This document shows, in pieces, positions 1 to 11,189 of a stretch of DNA of 64,000 bases. A model generated the notes under the pieces. It searched no databases. It was not told the origin of the DNA and saw only the letters and a program-made list of their open reading frames with translations. The stretch is from Rhizobium viscosum (GTDB lineage: Bacteria; Pseudomonadota; Alphaproteobacteria; Rhizobiales; Rhizobiaceae), in contig NZ_JADBEC010000001.1 of assembly GCF_014873945.1 (NCBI RefSeq), positions 2,337,501 through 2,401,500 of the forward strand, read 5' to 3'. A program made the position numbers and the translations under genes. Within the stretch, counting starts at the first letter, position 1. Every line of letters begins with the position of its first letter.

Positions 1-1820
<1,820 letters not shown>

Positions 1821-2052
1821 TGACTATGCTCATCTCCCGGCAAACACGAAGTGTTTGTCCGGATCGATGATGCTTGACCTTCTGTCCTCACGCGCCAAAG
1901 GCGCTGCGGACGGCGCGCCGGACTTCCGGCGACGCGCCTTGCGCTTGCGGCCTCTGGCCGGCAGTGCCTCGCGAAAGGTTTTAAGACGTGTTCAAAAGAA
2001 AAAAGAAAACAGGCTAACGCCTGCCAGCTTCTCACACAAGTTGCGCTTCGCT
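1821..2052 (+). other. 23S-5S internal transcribed spacer
   Basis: No gene is seen here. The first part forms a stem with arms near 1837-1847 (CCGGCAAACAC) and 1851-1862, closing on a short GAA loop with one bulged base. It is plausibly part of the processing stem at the 23S 3' end. A GCGCC/GGCGC hairpin near 1891-1903 and an AGGC/GCCT hairpin near 2011-2022 follow. A processing role is inferred from position only. Confidence 0.6.
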
Positions 2053-2170
2053 GACCTGGTGGTTATGGCGGGGTGGCTGCACCCGTTCCCTTTCCGAACA
2101 CGGCCGTGAAACGCCCCAGCGCCTATGGTACTTCGTCTTAAGACGCGGGAGAGTCGGTCGCTGCCAGGTC
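2053..2170 (+). rRNA. rrf: 5S ribosomal RNA
   Basis: The 118-nt stretch begins GACCTGGTGGTTATGGCGGG and ends with the complementary CTGCCAGGTC, which pair as helix I. It contains the conserved CCGAACACGGCCGTGAAAC-type loop and sits about 230 bp after the 23S 3' end, the usual order in a bacterial rrn operon. Ends are accurate to one or two bases. Confidence 0.95.
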
Positions 2171-2233
2171 TGCTAAACGCAACTCGTGAATATCTTCTCA
2201 AAACGAAATCTTACGGCCCAAAGCCGACCAAAG

Positions 2234-2256
2234 GGCCGCTATCAAAGCGGCCTTTT
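2234..2256 (+). terminator. stem-loop with T-run after 5S rRNA
   Basis: A 7-bp GC-rich stem (GGCCGCT / AGCGGCC) with a five-base loop is followed by TTTT. It has the form of an intrinsic terminator or a processing hairpin. The tRNA-fMet gene lies 215 bp downstream in the same direction and usually belongs to the rhizobial rrn transcript. Either termination is partial under antitermination, or the tRNA is transcribed separately. Confidence 0.55.
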
Positions 2257-2319
2257 GTGTTTGGTGCCCTATATGCAGACTGAAAAATTGGTGCACCGGA
2301 TAATGGTGCGTCCCTTACA

Positions 2320-2462
2320 GGAGACAACTCGGCTTTGCCAAGTTGCTCCGGCAGTGAGAGTAAACCGCCAAGCGGTCTACTCTATCGCGACAAATCCTAC
2401 GGATTTGCGCAATCGGTATTTTGCCAATCGGCAAAATACCTGGACGGACGACACAAGTGTCG
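2320..2462 (+). other. array of five consecutive stem-loops between 5S and tRNA-fMet
   Basis: Five hairpins follow one another almost without gaps. (1) 2320-2349: GGAG-CAACT-GGC pairs with GCC-AGTTG-CTCC, with small bulges. (2) 2357-2383: 12-base arms, one mismatch, loop CAA. (3) 2392-2406: AAATCC/GGATTT, loop TAC. (4) 2415-2440: 11-bp perfect stem GGTATTTTGCC/GGCAAAATACC, loop AATC. (5) 2449-2462: CGACAC/GTGTCG, loop AA. No open frame of note runs through them. Function is unknown; processing or insulation of the rRNA-tRNA precursor is a guess. Confidence 0.6.
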
Positions 2463-2471
2463 CCTGGATAA

Positions 2472-2548
<77 letters not shown>

Positions 2549-3047
2549 AGTCTTTTAAACTCCCCCGAAATCTATCCGCAAATAGCCTATCGCGGGCGCA
2601 AGGACTTCCCTTGCCCTGAGCAATCAATAGCTCCTCATTCCCTAAACATCACCAGAACCGCAAACCTCCAAACAACAGATCAAAGCTCCAAACCAAAACT
2701 AAACTCCTTTCGATCCATCAGTTTCCAAGATGTTGAAAACGTCAAAGCCCGCTCAGCGGGCTTTTTTTTGTGCATGGTGGTCGGGAGAAGTTGGTGCCGG
2801 GAGACTAGTGGCAGCCGCCGGTCATCGGCCCACAGGTTTGTGCTTCCGGTGCCCTAAGCATAGTGGGCTATCCTGCTTCTTATATTCAACTCTACTATCT
2901 AAATTTCGAACGTGCTAAAGTAATTTCGCGTGGAGCTTTAAGTTTCCGCGCCTCGACCTCTATTGACCTTACGAGGTCTGCTGTTTCGTTCAGCCGGAGT
3001 ATTTCTTTTCATGCCGTAAATCGATGAACTTTCCAGGGAGGGGAATA
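2549..3047. other. 500-bp gap between tRNA-fMet and the first protein gene
   Basis: The only clear element is the terminator at 2745-2769. The rest is AT-richer than its surroundings near 2560-2720 and 2880-2960, and no supported gene was seen. The promoter of the gene at 3048 presumably lies in 2770-3040. Confidence 0.5.
2745..2769 (+). terminator. rho-independent terminator of the rrn/tRNA unit
   Basis: An 8-bp stem AAGCCCGC/GCGGGCTT with a three-base loop is followed by eight consecutive T residues. It is a strong intrinsic terminator about 200 bp beyond the tRNA. Confidence 0.88.
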
Positions 3048-3848
3048 ATGCGAAAATGTGCATCTTCTCGACCGGCAATTGGGCGCGGGGAGCGCCGGTT
3101 TCCGATCTGGCTATCGATATCAAGTCTGTTTTGCGCTGCCAGTCTCTTTGCAGGCGTTGCCATGGCGCAAGCGCCTACTGATGAGCAGAAAAGCGCCGTC
3201 AGATCGGCGTGCCGGTCCGATTTCATAGCACAATGTTCAGGGGTGCAGCCAGGCGGCATGGAGGCATTGAACTGCCTGCAGCAGCACGATTCCACTCTTT
3301 CCCCTGCTTGCCGCAAGGCGGTATCGGCGATCACCGCCAAGCCAAAATCGACCTCGGCAGAACCGACTCAAACCGCGCCCGCTACAACGGGGGCGACGAC
3401 GCCCGCGCCGGCGGCCGGTGCTCAGGCGGCTGCGCAGCCGACCGATGCACAGCGCAATGCCGTCAAGTCGGCATGCCGTTCCGATTTCATGGCGCAGTGT
3501 TCAGGCGTGACGCCCGGCGGAGCTGCGGCACTCTCCTGCCTGCAGCAGCACAGCGCCCGTCTGTCGGCACCTTGCCAGCAGGCGGTTGCGGCTATTGGTG
3601 CTGCGGGCGGAGCAGCGGGTGCGCCGGCCGCTGGTGCCGGTGCTGCGACAGCAGCCGCACCGCCGGCCGCCATGCCCGTTTTTTCGCCGCGCGAGGAGAT
3701 GATGATCGTGCGTGAGAGCTGCGGGCCGGACTTCCGGGCTTTTTGCCGGATGGTGCCGGTTGGCGGCGGACGGGTCATCTCGTGCCTGCGGGACAATCTG
3801 CAGCGCGTATCGCCAGCCTGCCACAAGGTGCTGACCTCGGGACTTTAG
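3048..3848 (+). CDS. exported cysteine-rich repeat protein, three 4-Cys repeats
   Basis: The protein has 266 residues. Residues 1-40 form a signal peptide (basic start, hydrophobic 18-39, cleavage after AMA). The mature part holds three copies of a module with four cysteines at identical spacing, C-x7-C-x12-C-x11-C: Cys55/63/76/88, 143/151/164/176 and 225/233/246/258. Ala/Pro/Thr-rich linkers separate them. The module resembles the Cys-rich GLG1-type repeat found in many rhizobial secreted proteins of unknown role. Two disulfides per module are expected in the periplasm (inference). The start at 3048 follows AGGGAGGGG; an upstream in-frame ATG at 3024 lacks a ribosome-binding site. Two more exported proteins follow, but a 154-bp gap separates them from this gene. 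Confidence 0.85.
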   Translation: MRKCASSRPAIGRGERRFPIWLSISSLFCAASLFAGVAMAQAPTDEQKSAVRSACRSDFIAQCSGVQPGGMEALNCLQQHDSTLSPACRKAVSAITAKPKSTSAEPTQTAPATTGATTPAPAAGAQAAAQPTDAQRNAVKSACRSDFMAQCSGVTPGGAAALSCLQQHSARLSAPCQQAVAAIGAAGGAAGAPAAGAGAATAAAPPAAMPVFSPREEMMIVRESCGPDFRAFCRMVPVGGGRVISCLRDNLQRVSPACHKVLTSGL

Positions 3849-4002
3849 CAGCTTCTCAATTCCTATCCGATTCCGCCAGAATGCCTGAACAGTCAGGCAT
3901 TCTCCTGACGGTTCCGCACAGCCGTTCCGCAGCGGTCGCGGCACGATCCGAAATCTCCGCATCCGATGAATTCAATGACGACACAAGCGAAAGGCAATTG
4001 CC

Positions 4003-4794
4003 ATGTCATCGACTTCTCATCTATCGCGATTGAAACGAATACTGACCTATTCCGTTCTTGCCGCCGGCCTTGTCCTGCCAACCCATGCGTGGGCAGATGA
4101 TGCAAAAGATCTTCTGAAGGCCATGTCCGATTTTCTGGTGGCCCAGAAGACGATATCCTTCAACTACCAGTCATCGCTCGAGGCGGTGACCCCGGACTTC
4201 GAGAAACTGCAGTTCGTAAGTTCGGGCACGGCCAACATCACCCGACCCGACAAGCTGCGCGTTACGAGAACCGGCGGCTTTGCCGATATCGATGTCAGCT
4301 TCGACGGTTCGACACTGATCGTGCATGGCAAGAACCTCGATGCCTATGCGAAAATCGCCGGCAAGGGCTCGGTCGATGATCTGATCGACAGGCTCGCTGA
4401 TGCCGGCGCGGAGGCACCCGGCGCCGATCTCCTCTCGTCTCATGTCTACGACATACTGATGTCCGACGTGACCGAGGCAAAACACATCTCGAGTGCCTTC
4501 GTCGATGGCGTGGAATGCGAATATCTAGCCTTCCGAACACCGGAACTCGACTGGCAGATATGGGTCCAAACCGGTCCGCAGCCGATACCCCGACGCTACG
4601 TGATCACCAGCAAACATGTCGTTCAGGCGCCGCAGTACACGCTTGAGATCAGCGACTTCAAAAGCGGGGCAGAGGTTGCTGCCACCTCCTACAACATCGA
4701 GATTCCGGCCAATGCCAAGACAGTGGATCTCAGCGAACTTCAGTCAATCGACGAGCTTCCGGCGCCTGTTGCCAATATGGGAGAGATGAAATGA
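4003..4794 (+). CDS. DUF2092-type periplasmic protein
   Basis: The 263-residue protein has a signal peptide ending near residue 31 (HAWA-DD). The rest looks like the DUF2092 family, a LolA-like beta-sheet fold. Features of that family seen here are the opening segment on an amphipathic helix (AKDLLKAMSDFLVAQKTISF), a strand-rich middle with RPDKLRV, and the WQIWVQTGPQPIPRRYVIT strand near residues 182-200. The biochemical role of the family is not established; binding of a hydrophobic ligand is inferred from the fold. Its last codon overlaps the start of the next gene by four bases (ATGA), so the two are translationally coupled. Confidence 0.78.
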   Translation: MSSTSHLSRLKRILTYSVLAAGLVLPTHAWADDAKDLLKAMSDFLVAQKTISFNYQSSLEAVTPDFEKLQFVSSGTANITRPDKLRVTRTGGFADIDVSFDGSTLIVHGKNLDAYAKIAGKGSVDDLIDRLADAGAEAPGADLLSSHVYDILMSDVTEAKHISSAFVDGVECEYLAFRTPELDWQIWVQTGPQPIPRRYVITSKHVVQAPQYTLEISDFKSGAEVAATSYNIEIPANAKTVDLSELQSIDELPAPVANMGEMK

Positions 4795-5120
4795 CCTTCA
4801 GCAAGCTCGCATTTGCCCTCACTCTCGTCGGCGTGATGACCTTCGCCGATTTTCACTTCGAAGGGGACGGTCCGCTGCCGGTATCGATCGGTTTTGCTAC
4901 ACCGGCAGGCGCCGTCATCGGACGGCCTTTGACGCCGCTCTCATACGCCGGCGTTGCTCGCCGGACAACGCGTCGGGTCGTCCGGCGAACGGCCACGACC
5001 ATTGCCGTCCTGCCTCCCGGCTGTATCTACGGCCCTTATTACGGCGGCTATTATTATCGCTGCGGCGGTTTGTACTACGCCAAGAGTGGCGGTGTTTATG
5101 TTCAGGTGATCGTGCAGTAG
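4791..5120 (+). CDS. small exported Gly/Tyr-rich protein, unknown function
   Basis: The 109-residue protein begins with a signal-like hydrophobic stretch (residues 4-20). A basic Arg/Thr-rich segment (RRTTRRVVRRTA, about 56-67) comes next. The C-terminal tail, rich in Gly, Tyr and two Cys (CIYGPYYGGYYYRCGGLYY, about 77-95), ends in a hydrophobic strand. The start codon overlaps the stop of the DUF2092 gene, so the proteins are probably made together and may act on each other in the envelope. Similar short proteins occur next to DUF2092 genes in other rhizobia (general knowledge). No enzymatic motif is visible. Confidence 0.75.
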   Translation: MTFSKLAFALTLVGVMTFADFHFEGDGPLPVSIGFATPAGAVIGRPLTPLSYAGVARRTTRRVVRRTATTIAVLPPGCIYGPYYGGYYYRCGGLYYAKSGGVYVQVIVQ

Positions 5121-5136
5121 GCTGATATGCGAACCT

Positions 5137-5236
5137 AGAGCATTTCCGTTCTTCTTCGGACCCCGGAAGTGCTCTATCTCTTTGTTTCCGCGCAATTCCT
5201 GACGCAAAACCGCTGCGCATTTTTGCTGATTGCTCT
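5137..5236. repeat. RIME-like palindromic intergenic repeat, copy A
   Basis: The element opens with a 12-base inverted repeat, AGAGCATTTCCG (5137-5148) against CGGAAGTGCTCT (5164-5175), one mismatch. It then runs through CTATCTCTTTGTTT and GCGCAATTCCTGACGC to a closing TTGCTCTA. A diverged copy lies at 51325-51389. Sequence style and position match the short palindromic mosaic elements of rhizobial chromosomes. It ends on the stop codon of the RND gene at 5235 and may also act as that gene's terminator. Confidence 0.7.
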
Positions 5237-8200
5237 ATTGAACCTTCATCTCTGCATCTGCCGTTGCAGGGGCCTTGCCGCGGCGCCTTCTGAATTCCTC
5301 AAGCCGCTGCAGCACGACGTAGAAGGAAGGGACGAACAGCACGGCAAGGCAGGTCGATGCGATCATGCCGCTGAAGACCGATATGCCGATCGACTTGCGG
5401 GCGGATGCACCGGCTCCCGTTGCCAGGACGAGCGGCAGTACGCCGAGAATGAAGGCGAAGGACGTCATGAGGATCGGGCGGAAGCGCAGGCGGGCCGCTT
5501 CGACCGCCGCATCCAGTATTTCCATGCCTTCCTCGCGCTTTTCACGCGCATATTCGACGATCAGGATGGCGTTCTTCGATGCCAGCGCGATCAAAAGGAT
5601 CAGGCCGATCTGGGTGTAGAGATTGTTGGCGACACCCGCCGCCATCAGCGCACCGACGGTGCCGAGCAGGGCAAGCGGGACGGCCAGCAGCACGGCAAGC
5701 GGCAGGATCCAGCTTTCATATTGACCCGCAAGCACGAAATAGACGAGCAGCATGCCGAGCGCGAAGATATAGTAGATCTGTCCACCGACCGCCTTTTCCT
5801 GATAGGAGAGCGCCGTCCACTCATAGCCGGTTCCTGTCGGCAAGGTCTGGTCGGCGATCTGTTCCATGACGTCGAGTGCCTGGCCGGAGCTGAAGCCGGC
5901 GGCAGGCCCGCCAACGATGGTTGCTGACGGGTAGAGGTTGTAGAGGCTGATCAGCGAGGGGCCTTGCATCGGCTTGATATCGACAACGGTACCGAGCGGC
6001 ACCATCGTGCCATCGCCGGCCTTGACTTCCAGATTGCGGATATCGTCAGGGCTGACGCGGAATTCCGGAGATGCCTGGGCATAGACCTGGAACGTGCGGC
6101 CAAACTTGTTGAACTGTGTCACGTAGCTCGATCCGACATAGCCCGACAGTGCAGAGAAAACCTGTCCGACCGTGACGCCCAATGTCTCGGCCTTGATACG
6201 GTCGACCACGATCTCGAGCTGCGGCACATTCGAGCGGAACGACGTGCTCAGCCTTTGCAGCGATGACTGGGCTTCGCCATTTTTCACAATCGTATCGGTA
6301 AGGGACTGCAACAGTGCATAGTCGGAAACACCATTCTTGATCTCAACTTGCATCGTGAAGCCGCTGGCATTGCCGACGCCCTGGATGGGGGGCGGCACGA
6401 TGACGAGGGTTTTCGCGACCAGTACGTTTTGCAGCGCGCCATTCAGATGCTGGTAGATGGACAGAAGATCCTGGCCCTTTTCCTTCAGCCTTTCATCCCA
6501 GTCCTTCAGCACGACATAGGCCACGCCGGCGTTCTGCAGACTGGCATTGTTATCGAGAACGGATATGCCGCTGATCGTCAGGACCTGATCGACGCCCGGC
6601 GTCTCCTGGGCGATCTTGCCGACATCCGCCATGACGGCATCGGTGCGCTCCTTGGAGGCACCATCCGGCAGTTGAGCGCCGATCAGCACGTAGCCCTGAT
6701 CCTCGATCGGCAGGAACGCGGTCGGCACGCGTGTGAGCCCCCAGACAGCCACGCCCATCAGCGCCAACGCCAGAATAACCATGACCGCGGCGTGGCGCGT
6801 CATCGAGCCGATTAGCCGGACGTATCCGCGTTCACCCCAGTTGTAGATCCTGTTGAAGCCGCGATAGACGAAGTTGCGCTTTTCGGGAGGCACCGGCGTG
6901 CGCAGCCAGAGGGCGCATTGCGTCGGTTTCAGCGTCACAGCATTGATGGCGCTGATCAGCGCCGTTGCGGCGATCACAAGAGCGAACTGCCGGTAAAGCT
7001 GGCCCGTCAGCCCCGGCAGGAAGGCGGCTGGAATGAAAACCGCCATCAGCACTAGCGTAATGCCGATGACAGGGCCGAGCAGTTCGTCCATCGCCTTTTC
7101 GGCCGCCTGCCTGCCGGACATGCCGGCTTCGATATGTCTCGCGACACCCTCGACAATGACGATGGCGTCATCGACGACGATGCCGATGGCGAGGACGATT
7201 GCGAACAGAGTGGAGAGGTTGACGGTGAAGCCCATGGCCGCCATCGCGGCGAAAGCGCCGATGATGGTGACCGGAACGGTCGTCGCCGGCACGAGCATGG
7301 CCCGCCAGTCCTGCAGAAACAGCAGAATGACGATGAGAACGAGAACGCCTGCCTCGATCAGCGTGACATAGACTTCGTTGATTGACGCCTTGACGAATTT
7401 GGTCGTGTCGAAGGGGAGATGATATTCGAGGCCCGGCGGGAAGGCCTTCGCCAGTTCCGCCATCTTTACATCGACTGCCTGGGCCACAGCAATGGCGTTT
7501 GCTTCCGGCAATTGGGAGATACCGATGCCCGCAGCCGGTCGGCCATTTTGCATGAAGGTCTGGCTATAGGTCTGCGCACCCAATTCGACCCGGCCGATAT
7601 CGCGGATGCGCGTTACCCGGCCGCCATCCGCGCCATCGACCTTGACGATGATGTTTTCGTAGTCGACAGCATCGTTCAGCCGGCCATTGATGTTCAGCGT
7701 GTATTGGAATGTCTGCCCCTGGGGTACCGGCGGAATGCCGATCTGGCCGGCCGTGACCTCCTGGCTCTGCTGCTGCACCACGTTGACGATATCCTGCGGC
7801 GTCAGCCCGCGGGCCTGCAAGAGGTTCGGATCCATCCAGATGCGCATGGCATATTGGCCGGCGCCGAAGACCGTGACGTTGCCGACGCCGGGCAGGCGGG
7901 CAAGTTCATTCTGAAGGTTGATGACGGCGTAGTTGGAGAGGAACAGGCTGTCATAGCGGCTGTCCGGTGAGGTCAGAGTGACAAAGCCGAGGATCGCAGT
8001 CGATTTCTTCTGGGTGCTGACGCCCTGAACCTGTACTGACTGTGGAAGCGACGACATGGCGATCGCAACGCGGTTTTGCACCAGAACCTGTGCCTGATCG
8101 GGATCGGTGCCGATGGCGAAAGTCACGGTCAGCGAGTAGGTGCCGTCGCTCGCGCTGGTGGACTGCATGTAGAGCATGTCCTGCACACCGTTGACCTGCT

Positions 8201-8402
8201 GCTCGATCGGTAGGGCGACCGTATCGACAAGTGTCTTGGCGCTGGCACCCGGAAAGCGGGTCGTCACCTGCACTGTCGGAGGAACGACATTCGGATATTG
8301 CGCCACCGGCAGCTGGAAGAGGGCCACCGCGCCGATGAGAACGAAGACCAACGCCAGAACATTGGCGAGCACCGGCCGTTCGATGAAGAAGCGCGAGATC
8401 AT
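5235..8402 (-). CDS. RND efflux pump inner-membrane permease (AcrB/MexB/BepE type, HAE1)
   Basis: The 1055-residue protein has the usual length and plan of AcrB-type proton-driven drug exporters. It begins [19 protein letters not shown] (TM1), has two large periplasmic loops (about 40-335 and 560-870) and twelve membrane segments. The TM4 motif [12 protein letters not shown] carries the two adjacent aspartates of the proton relay, and the matching lysine lies in TM10 ([14 protein letters not shown]). The C-terminal tail is basic. It follows its adaptor gene by 41 bp on the same strand, so the two form an operon. No outer-membrane factor or local regulator is present, so a TolC-like channel from elsewhere must be used. 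Substrate is unknown; hydrophobic drugs, bile-like compounds or plant flavonoids are typical of the family. Confidence 0.95.
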   Translation of the reverse strand: MISRFFIERPVLANVLALVFVLIGAVALFQLPVAQYPNVVPPTVQVTTRFPGASAKTLVDTVALPIEQQVNGVQDMLYMQSTSASDGTYSLTVTFAIGTDPDQAQVLVQNRVAIAMSSLPQSVQVQGVSTQKKSTAILGFVTLTSPDSRYDSLFLSNYAVINLQNELARLPGVGNVTVFGAGQYAMRIWMDPNLLQARGLTPQDIVNVVQQQSQEVTAGQIGIPPVPQGQTFQYTLNINGRLNDAVDYENIIVKVDGADGGRVTRIRDIGRVELGAQTYSQTFMQNGRPAAGIGISQLPEANAIAVAQAVDVKMAELAKAFPPGLEYHLPFDTTKFVKASINEVYVTLIEAGVLVLIVILLFLQDWRAMLVPATTVPVTIIGAFAAMAAMGFTVNLSTLFAIVLAIGIVVDDAIVIVEGVARHIEAGMSGRQAAEKAMDELLGPVIGITLVLMAVFIPAAFLPGLTGQLYRQFALVIAATALISAINAVTLKPTQCALWLRTPVPPEKRNFVYRGFNRIYNWGERGYVRLIGSMTRHAAVMVILALALMGVAVWGLTRVPTAFLPIEDQGYVLIGAQLPDGASKERTDAVMADVGKIAQETPGVDQVLTISGISVLDNNASLQNAGVAYVVLKDWDERLKEKGQDLLSIYQHLNGALQNVLVAKTLVIVPPPIQGVGNASGFTMQVEIKNGVSDYALLQSLTDTIVKNGEAQSSLQRLSTSFRSNVPQLEIVVDRIKAETLGVTVGQVFSALSGYVGSSYVTQFNKFGRTFQVYAQASPEFRVSPDDIRNLEVKAGDGTMVPLGTVVDIKPMQGPSLISLYNLYPSATIVGGPAAGFSSGQALDVMEQIADQTLPTGTGYEWTALSYQEKAVGGQIYYIFALGMLLVYFVLAGQYESWILPLAVLLAVPLALLGTVGALMAAGVANNLYTQIGLILLIALASKNAILIVEYAREKREEGMEILDAAVEAARLRFRPILMTSFAFILGVLPLVLATGAGASARKSIGISVFSGMIASTCLAVLFVPSFYVVLQRLEEFRRRRGKAPATADAEMKVQ

Positions 8403-8443
8403 GCTGCTGTCCTTGGACGTTCAGATGAAGCGTGGTGGCGGAT

Positions 8444-9640
8444 TTATTGCGTCGTAGTCGGAGCCTTTGCATCAGCGCCGGCTGCTGCCGGCTGCATGTT
8501 CATGTCAATTTTCTCCGGTGCAGCCTTGCTGCCGGGGATCGCCTGCTGAATGCCCTGGATCACAACCCAATCGGCCGGATCGAGACCGGATTCGATGACG
8601 CGGAGCGCACCTTCGCGTTGGCCGGTCTTGACCTGTTTCTGCTCGATCGTGTCATCCTTGCCGAGCACGAGCAGGTAGCTGCCGAGCTGGTTGGTGGCGA
8701 TCGCATCGTCGCGCACCAGCAGCGCCTTGTCATTGTGGCCGATCGGCACGCGAACGCGCACGAAGAGGCCGGGCAGCATGGCCTTGTCCTTGTTGTCGAA
8801 CAGAGCCCGGACCTGAAGCGTGCCGGTCGATGCATCGAGTTGGGGCGAGACGTAGTCCAGATGTCCCTTGTGGGGATAGCCTTCCTCGGATTGCAGGCCG
8901 AGTTCGGCGGGAATACTCGGCAGGTCCGTCTGCTTGAACGTGCGTCCCTGCTTTCTCAGCATGTCCTTGATCAGCAGCACCTGGGATTCGCTGACATTGA
9001 AATAGGCGTAGATCGGATCCGTTTGGACGATACTCGCAAGTTTGGTCGGACCTGAGACGCCGACGAGCGTGCCGATATCGACGAGGTGGTTGGTTACCGT
9101 GCCGTCGAAGGGGGCAAGCACTTCGGTATAGCCGAGGTTGATTGTCGCGAGTTCGAGATTGGCCTGAGCGTTGAGGATGGCGGCGTTGGCTTCATCGAGC
9201 GTCGCCTTGGCGCTGTCGACCGCCGTCTGCGTGGTGACCTCCTGCTTCATCAGGTTGACCTGACGGTCGTATTCCTGTTTGGCGCCTACCTGAGATGCCT
9301 GTTGCGAAGCGAGCGATGCCTTGGCCTGATCGAGTTGCGCCTGATAGGTGTCTTGCTCGATGCCGAAAAGCTTGGTCCCCTTCGTCACCGCCATGCCGTC
9401 CTGGTAATCGATCGACTGGAGATAACCCTGGACGCGTGCTTCTATGTCGACCGCGTTGAGGGCCGCCGTATTGCCGGTCAAATCGAAGTAAAGGGTCACT
9501 GATTGCTGAATAGGCTGCGCAACGCGCACGGGCGGCGGTGGCGGCGGAACGTAGGTATTGCTGCCATCACATGCGGCGAGAGCCGACATGCCGAAGAGCG
9601 CTACGAAAACCTGCAGACCCCGATGCAATCCCTCACGCAT
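8444..9640 (-). CDS. RND efflux periplasmic adaptor lipoprotein (AcrA/MexA/BepD type)
   Basis: The 398-residue membrane-fusion protein starts with a lipoprotein signal (MSALAAC, lipidated Cys24), followed by a run of six prolines at 32-37. The order after that is barrel-sandwich half-motif (about 60-95), long alpha-hairpin (DTYQAQLDQAKASLASQQAS onward, about 95-165), second lipoyl half (GTVTNHLVDIGTLVG), beta-barrel and membrane-proximal domain. The start at 9640 is chosen because it opens the lipoprotein signal and has GGGG 9 bases upstream. Frames reaching to 9724 would bury the signal. It is the first gene of the operon with the permease at 5235-8402. Confidence 0.93.
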   Translation of the reverse strand: MREGLHRGLQVFVALFGMSALAACDGSNTYVPPPPPPVRVAQPIQQSVTLYFDLTGNTAALNAVDIEARVQGYLQSIDYQDGMAVTKGTKLFGIEQDTYQAQLDQAKASLASQQASQVGAKQEYDRQVNLMKQEVTTQTAVDSAKATLDEANAAILNAQANLELATINLGYTEVLAPFDGTVTNHLVDIGTLVGVSGPTKLASIVQTDPIYAYFNVSESQVLLIKDMLRKQGRTFKQTDLPSIPAELGLQSEEGYPHKGHLDYVSPQLDASTGTLQVRALFDNKDKAMLPGLFVRVRVPIGHNDKALLVRDDAIATNQLGSYLLVLGKDDTIEQKQVKTGQREGALRVIESGLDPADWVVIQGIQQAIPGSKAAPEKIDMNMQPAAAGADAKAPTTTQ

Positions 9641-9750
9641 TGCTACTGCCCCGACAATCAATGTGCCCCGGTCTTCATGCGTGCCTCGACAGCGACTCCA
9701 TAAATCGCCGGATATGTCGGGCATGCGGTACTATGTCGCGGGATTGTCCG

Positions 9751-9779
9751 AAATTGCAATAGCTTATGGCATGCAATTT
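9751..9779. promoter_or_regulatory. inverted repeat upstream of the RND operon
   Basis: AAATTGCA (9751-9758) and TGCAATTT (9772-9779) form perfect 8-bp arms around a 13-bp spacer, 111 bp before the adaptor start. This fits an operator of a repressor encoded elsewhere, since no regulator gene is adjacent. AT-rich chance occurrence is possible. Confidence 0.35.
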
Positions 9780-9881
9780 AGCTGTGCCTAAATGATTGAT
9801 GAGCGGCAGTCTCAACGAGAGCCTGGTCCAGGGATTTTGAGGCACTCAACCCTCATGGCGATGCTTTGCGAGCTACCATAT

Positions 9882-11015
9882 TCACTGCTGGGTGATCAGC
9901 AGCACATAAGCGAGAAACAGCACCAGATGGACTGCGCCTTGCATCAGATTTGTGCGGCCACTTGAGAAAGTAATGATACTGACGGCGAGGGTCAGTGTGA
10001 ACATGACGAGATCCGGGCCTTGAAGCCCCAAGGTGACCGGGTGGCCGTATAGGTGGCTGATCGCCAGCATGGCCGGCACGGTGAGGCCGATCGTCGATAG
10101 AACCGAGCCGAGGAAGATGTTGATGGCACGCTGCAGGTGGTTGGCGACGGAAGCGCGCACTGCGCTGATGGCTTCGGGTGTCGCGACGAGTACAGCCATG
10201 ATCACGCCGCCAAAGGCTGCCGGCGCGTGCAGGGTTTCAATGACGTAGTCGATCGGCCGGGCAAGCTGTTCGACCAGAAAGACGACCGGTCCCATATTGG
10301 CAAGAAGTAAAACCGCGTGATGCCATACCGATCGATGGCGCCGCATGGTGACTGCGGGTGATTCACGGTGGTCGCTGTCGTCAGCGAAGTAGCGGTGATG
10401 ACGGCCAGCCTGCAGTAAAAGAAATATGCTGTAAAGGCCGATTGAAACAATGCCGAGGAACATCTGTCTCGGTGTCGAGGGGTGCGGCCCATCGGGTCCG
10501 GCCAGAAAAGTCGGCATGACGAGGCTGAGGGTGGCGAGCGGTACGATGACGCCGAGATAGGCGTTGGCACCATGCAAATTATGCTGCTGATCCTCGCGCC
10601 GCCATGCGCCAAAGAGCAGTGACAGTCCGACCATACCGTTCAGGATGATCATGATGACGGCAAACAGCGTGTCGCGCGCCAGTGTCGGGTTGTTCTCCCC
10701 ATGCAGCATGACGGCCGAGATCGCCATAACCTCGATCGAGGTAATGGCAAGGGTAAGAATAAGGGTTCCGTACGGCTCCTGAAGCTGCTCGGCAAGATGG
10801 TCGGCATGGCGAACAACCGACAAAGCCGAGCCCAGGACAACGGCGAACAGCCAGCAGAAAATGAGAATGAACCAGAGCGGCTCGGAAAGCCGGCTAAATA
10901 TCCTCTCTGAGAAGGCGAGGAAAATCAGGCTGGTTGTTATGCTGACGCCGAGAAACCATTCCTCCCGAGCCAGCCCGGTCACACTTGCGGTCCGCAATGT
11001 GGAACTCTCAGTCAT
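9882..11015 (-). CDS. Ca2+/H+ antiporter (ChaA/CAX type)
   Basis: The 377-residue integral membrane protein has about eleven hydrophobic segments. It carries two homologous acidic signatures of the cation/Ca exchanger superfamily: LTLAITSIEVMAISAVM in the first half and AVLVATPEAISAVRASVANHLQRAINIFLGS in the second. The second half keeps the helix motif with Glu in TPEAISA and the Asn pair. It should exchange cytosolic Ca2+ (or Na+/K+) for protons at the inner membrane. The ATG at 11015 is preferred over a GTG three codons earlier. The gene stands alone between the RND operon and the RHH gene; regulation is not visible. Confidence 0.88.
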   Translation of the reverse strand: MTESSTLRTASVTGLAREEWFLGVSITTSLIFLAFSERIFSRLSEPLWFILIFCWLFAVVLGSALSVVRHADHLAEQLQEPYGTLILTLAITSIEVMAISAVMLHGENNPTLARDTLFAVIMIILNGMVGLSLLFGAWRREDQQHNLHGANAYLGVIVPLATLSLVMPTFLAGPDGPHPSTPRQMFLGIVSIGLYSIFLLLQAGRHHRYFADDSDHRESPAVTMRRHRSVWHHAVLLLANMGPVVFLVEQLARPIDYVIETLHAPAAFGGVIMAVLVATPEAISAVRASVANHLQRAINIFLGSVLSTIGLTVPAMLAISHLYGHPVTLGLQGPDLVMFTLTLAVSIITFSSGRTNLMQGAVHLVLFLAYVLLITQQ

Positions 11016-11189
11016 CAGGACCACCGAGAACCACGAAATACCGTCGCGCTACGACCGCTGTCATTTTCCCCTCCACTCCCTCCGCCCGGTCAAACCGAGC
11101 AGCGCGGTTTCAAGGCGACGAAGTCGATTGTCTCACGCAGCGGGGCATTCCGCCTATCTAAAAATCATCTCACCATGGGTGACGCGCAT

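Noticed and set aside
2320..2462. Possible CRISPR array or T-box leader
   Set aside because: The hairpins differ in sequence and spacing, so there is no repeat-spacer pattern, and no aminoacyl-tRNA synthetase or specifier loop context follows.
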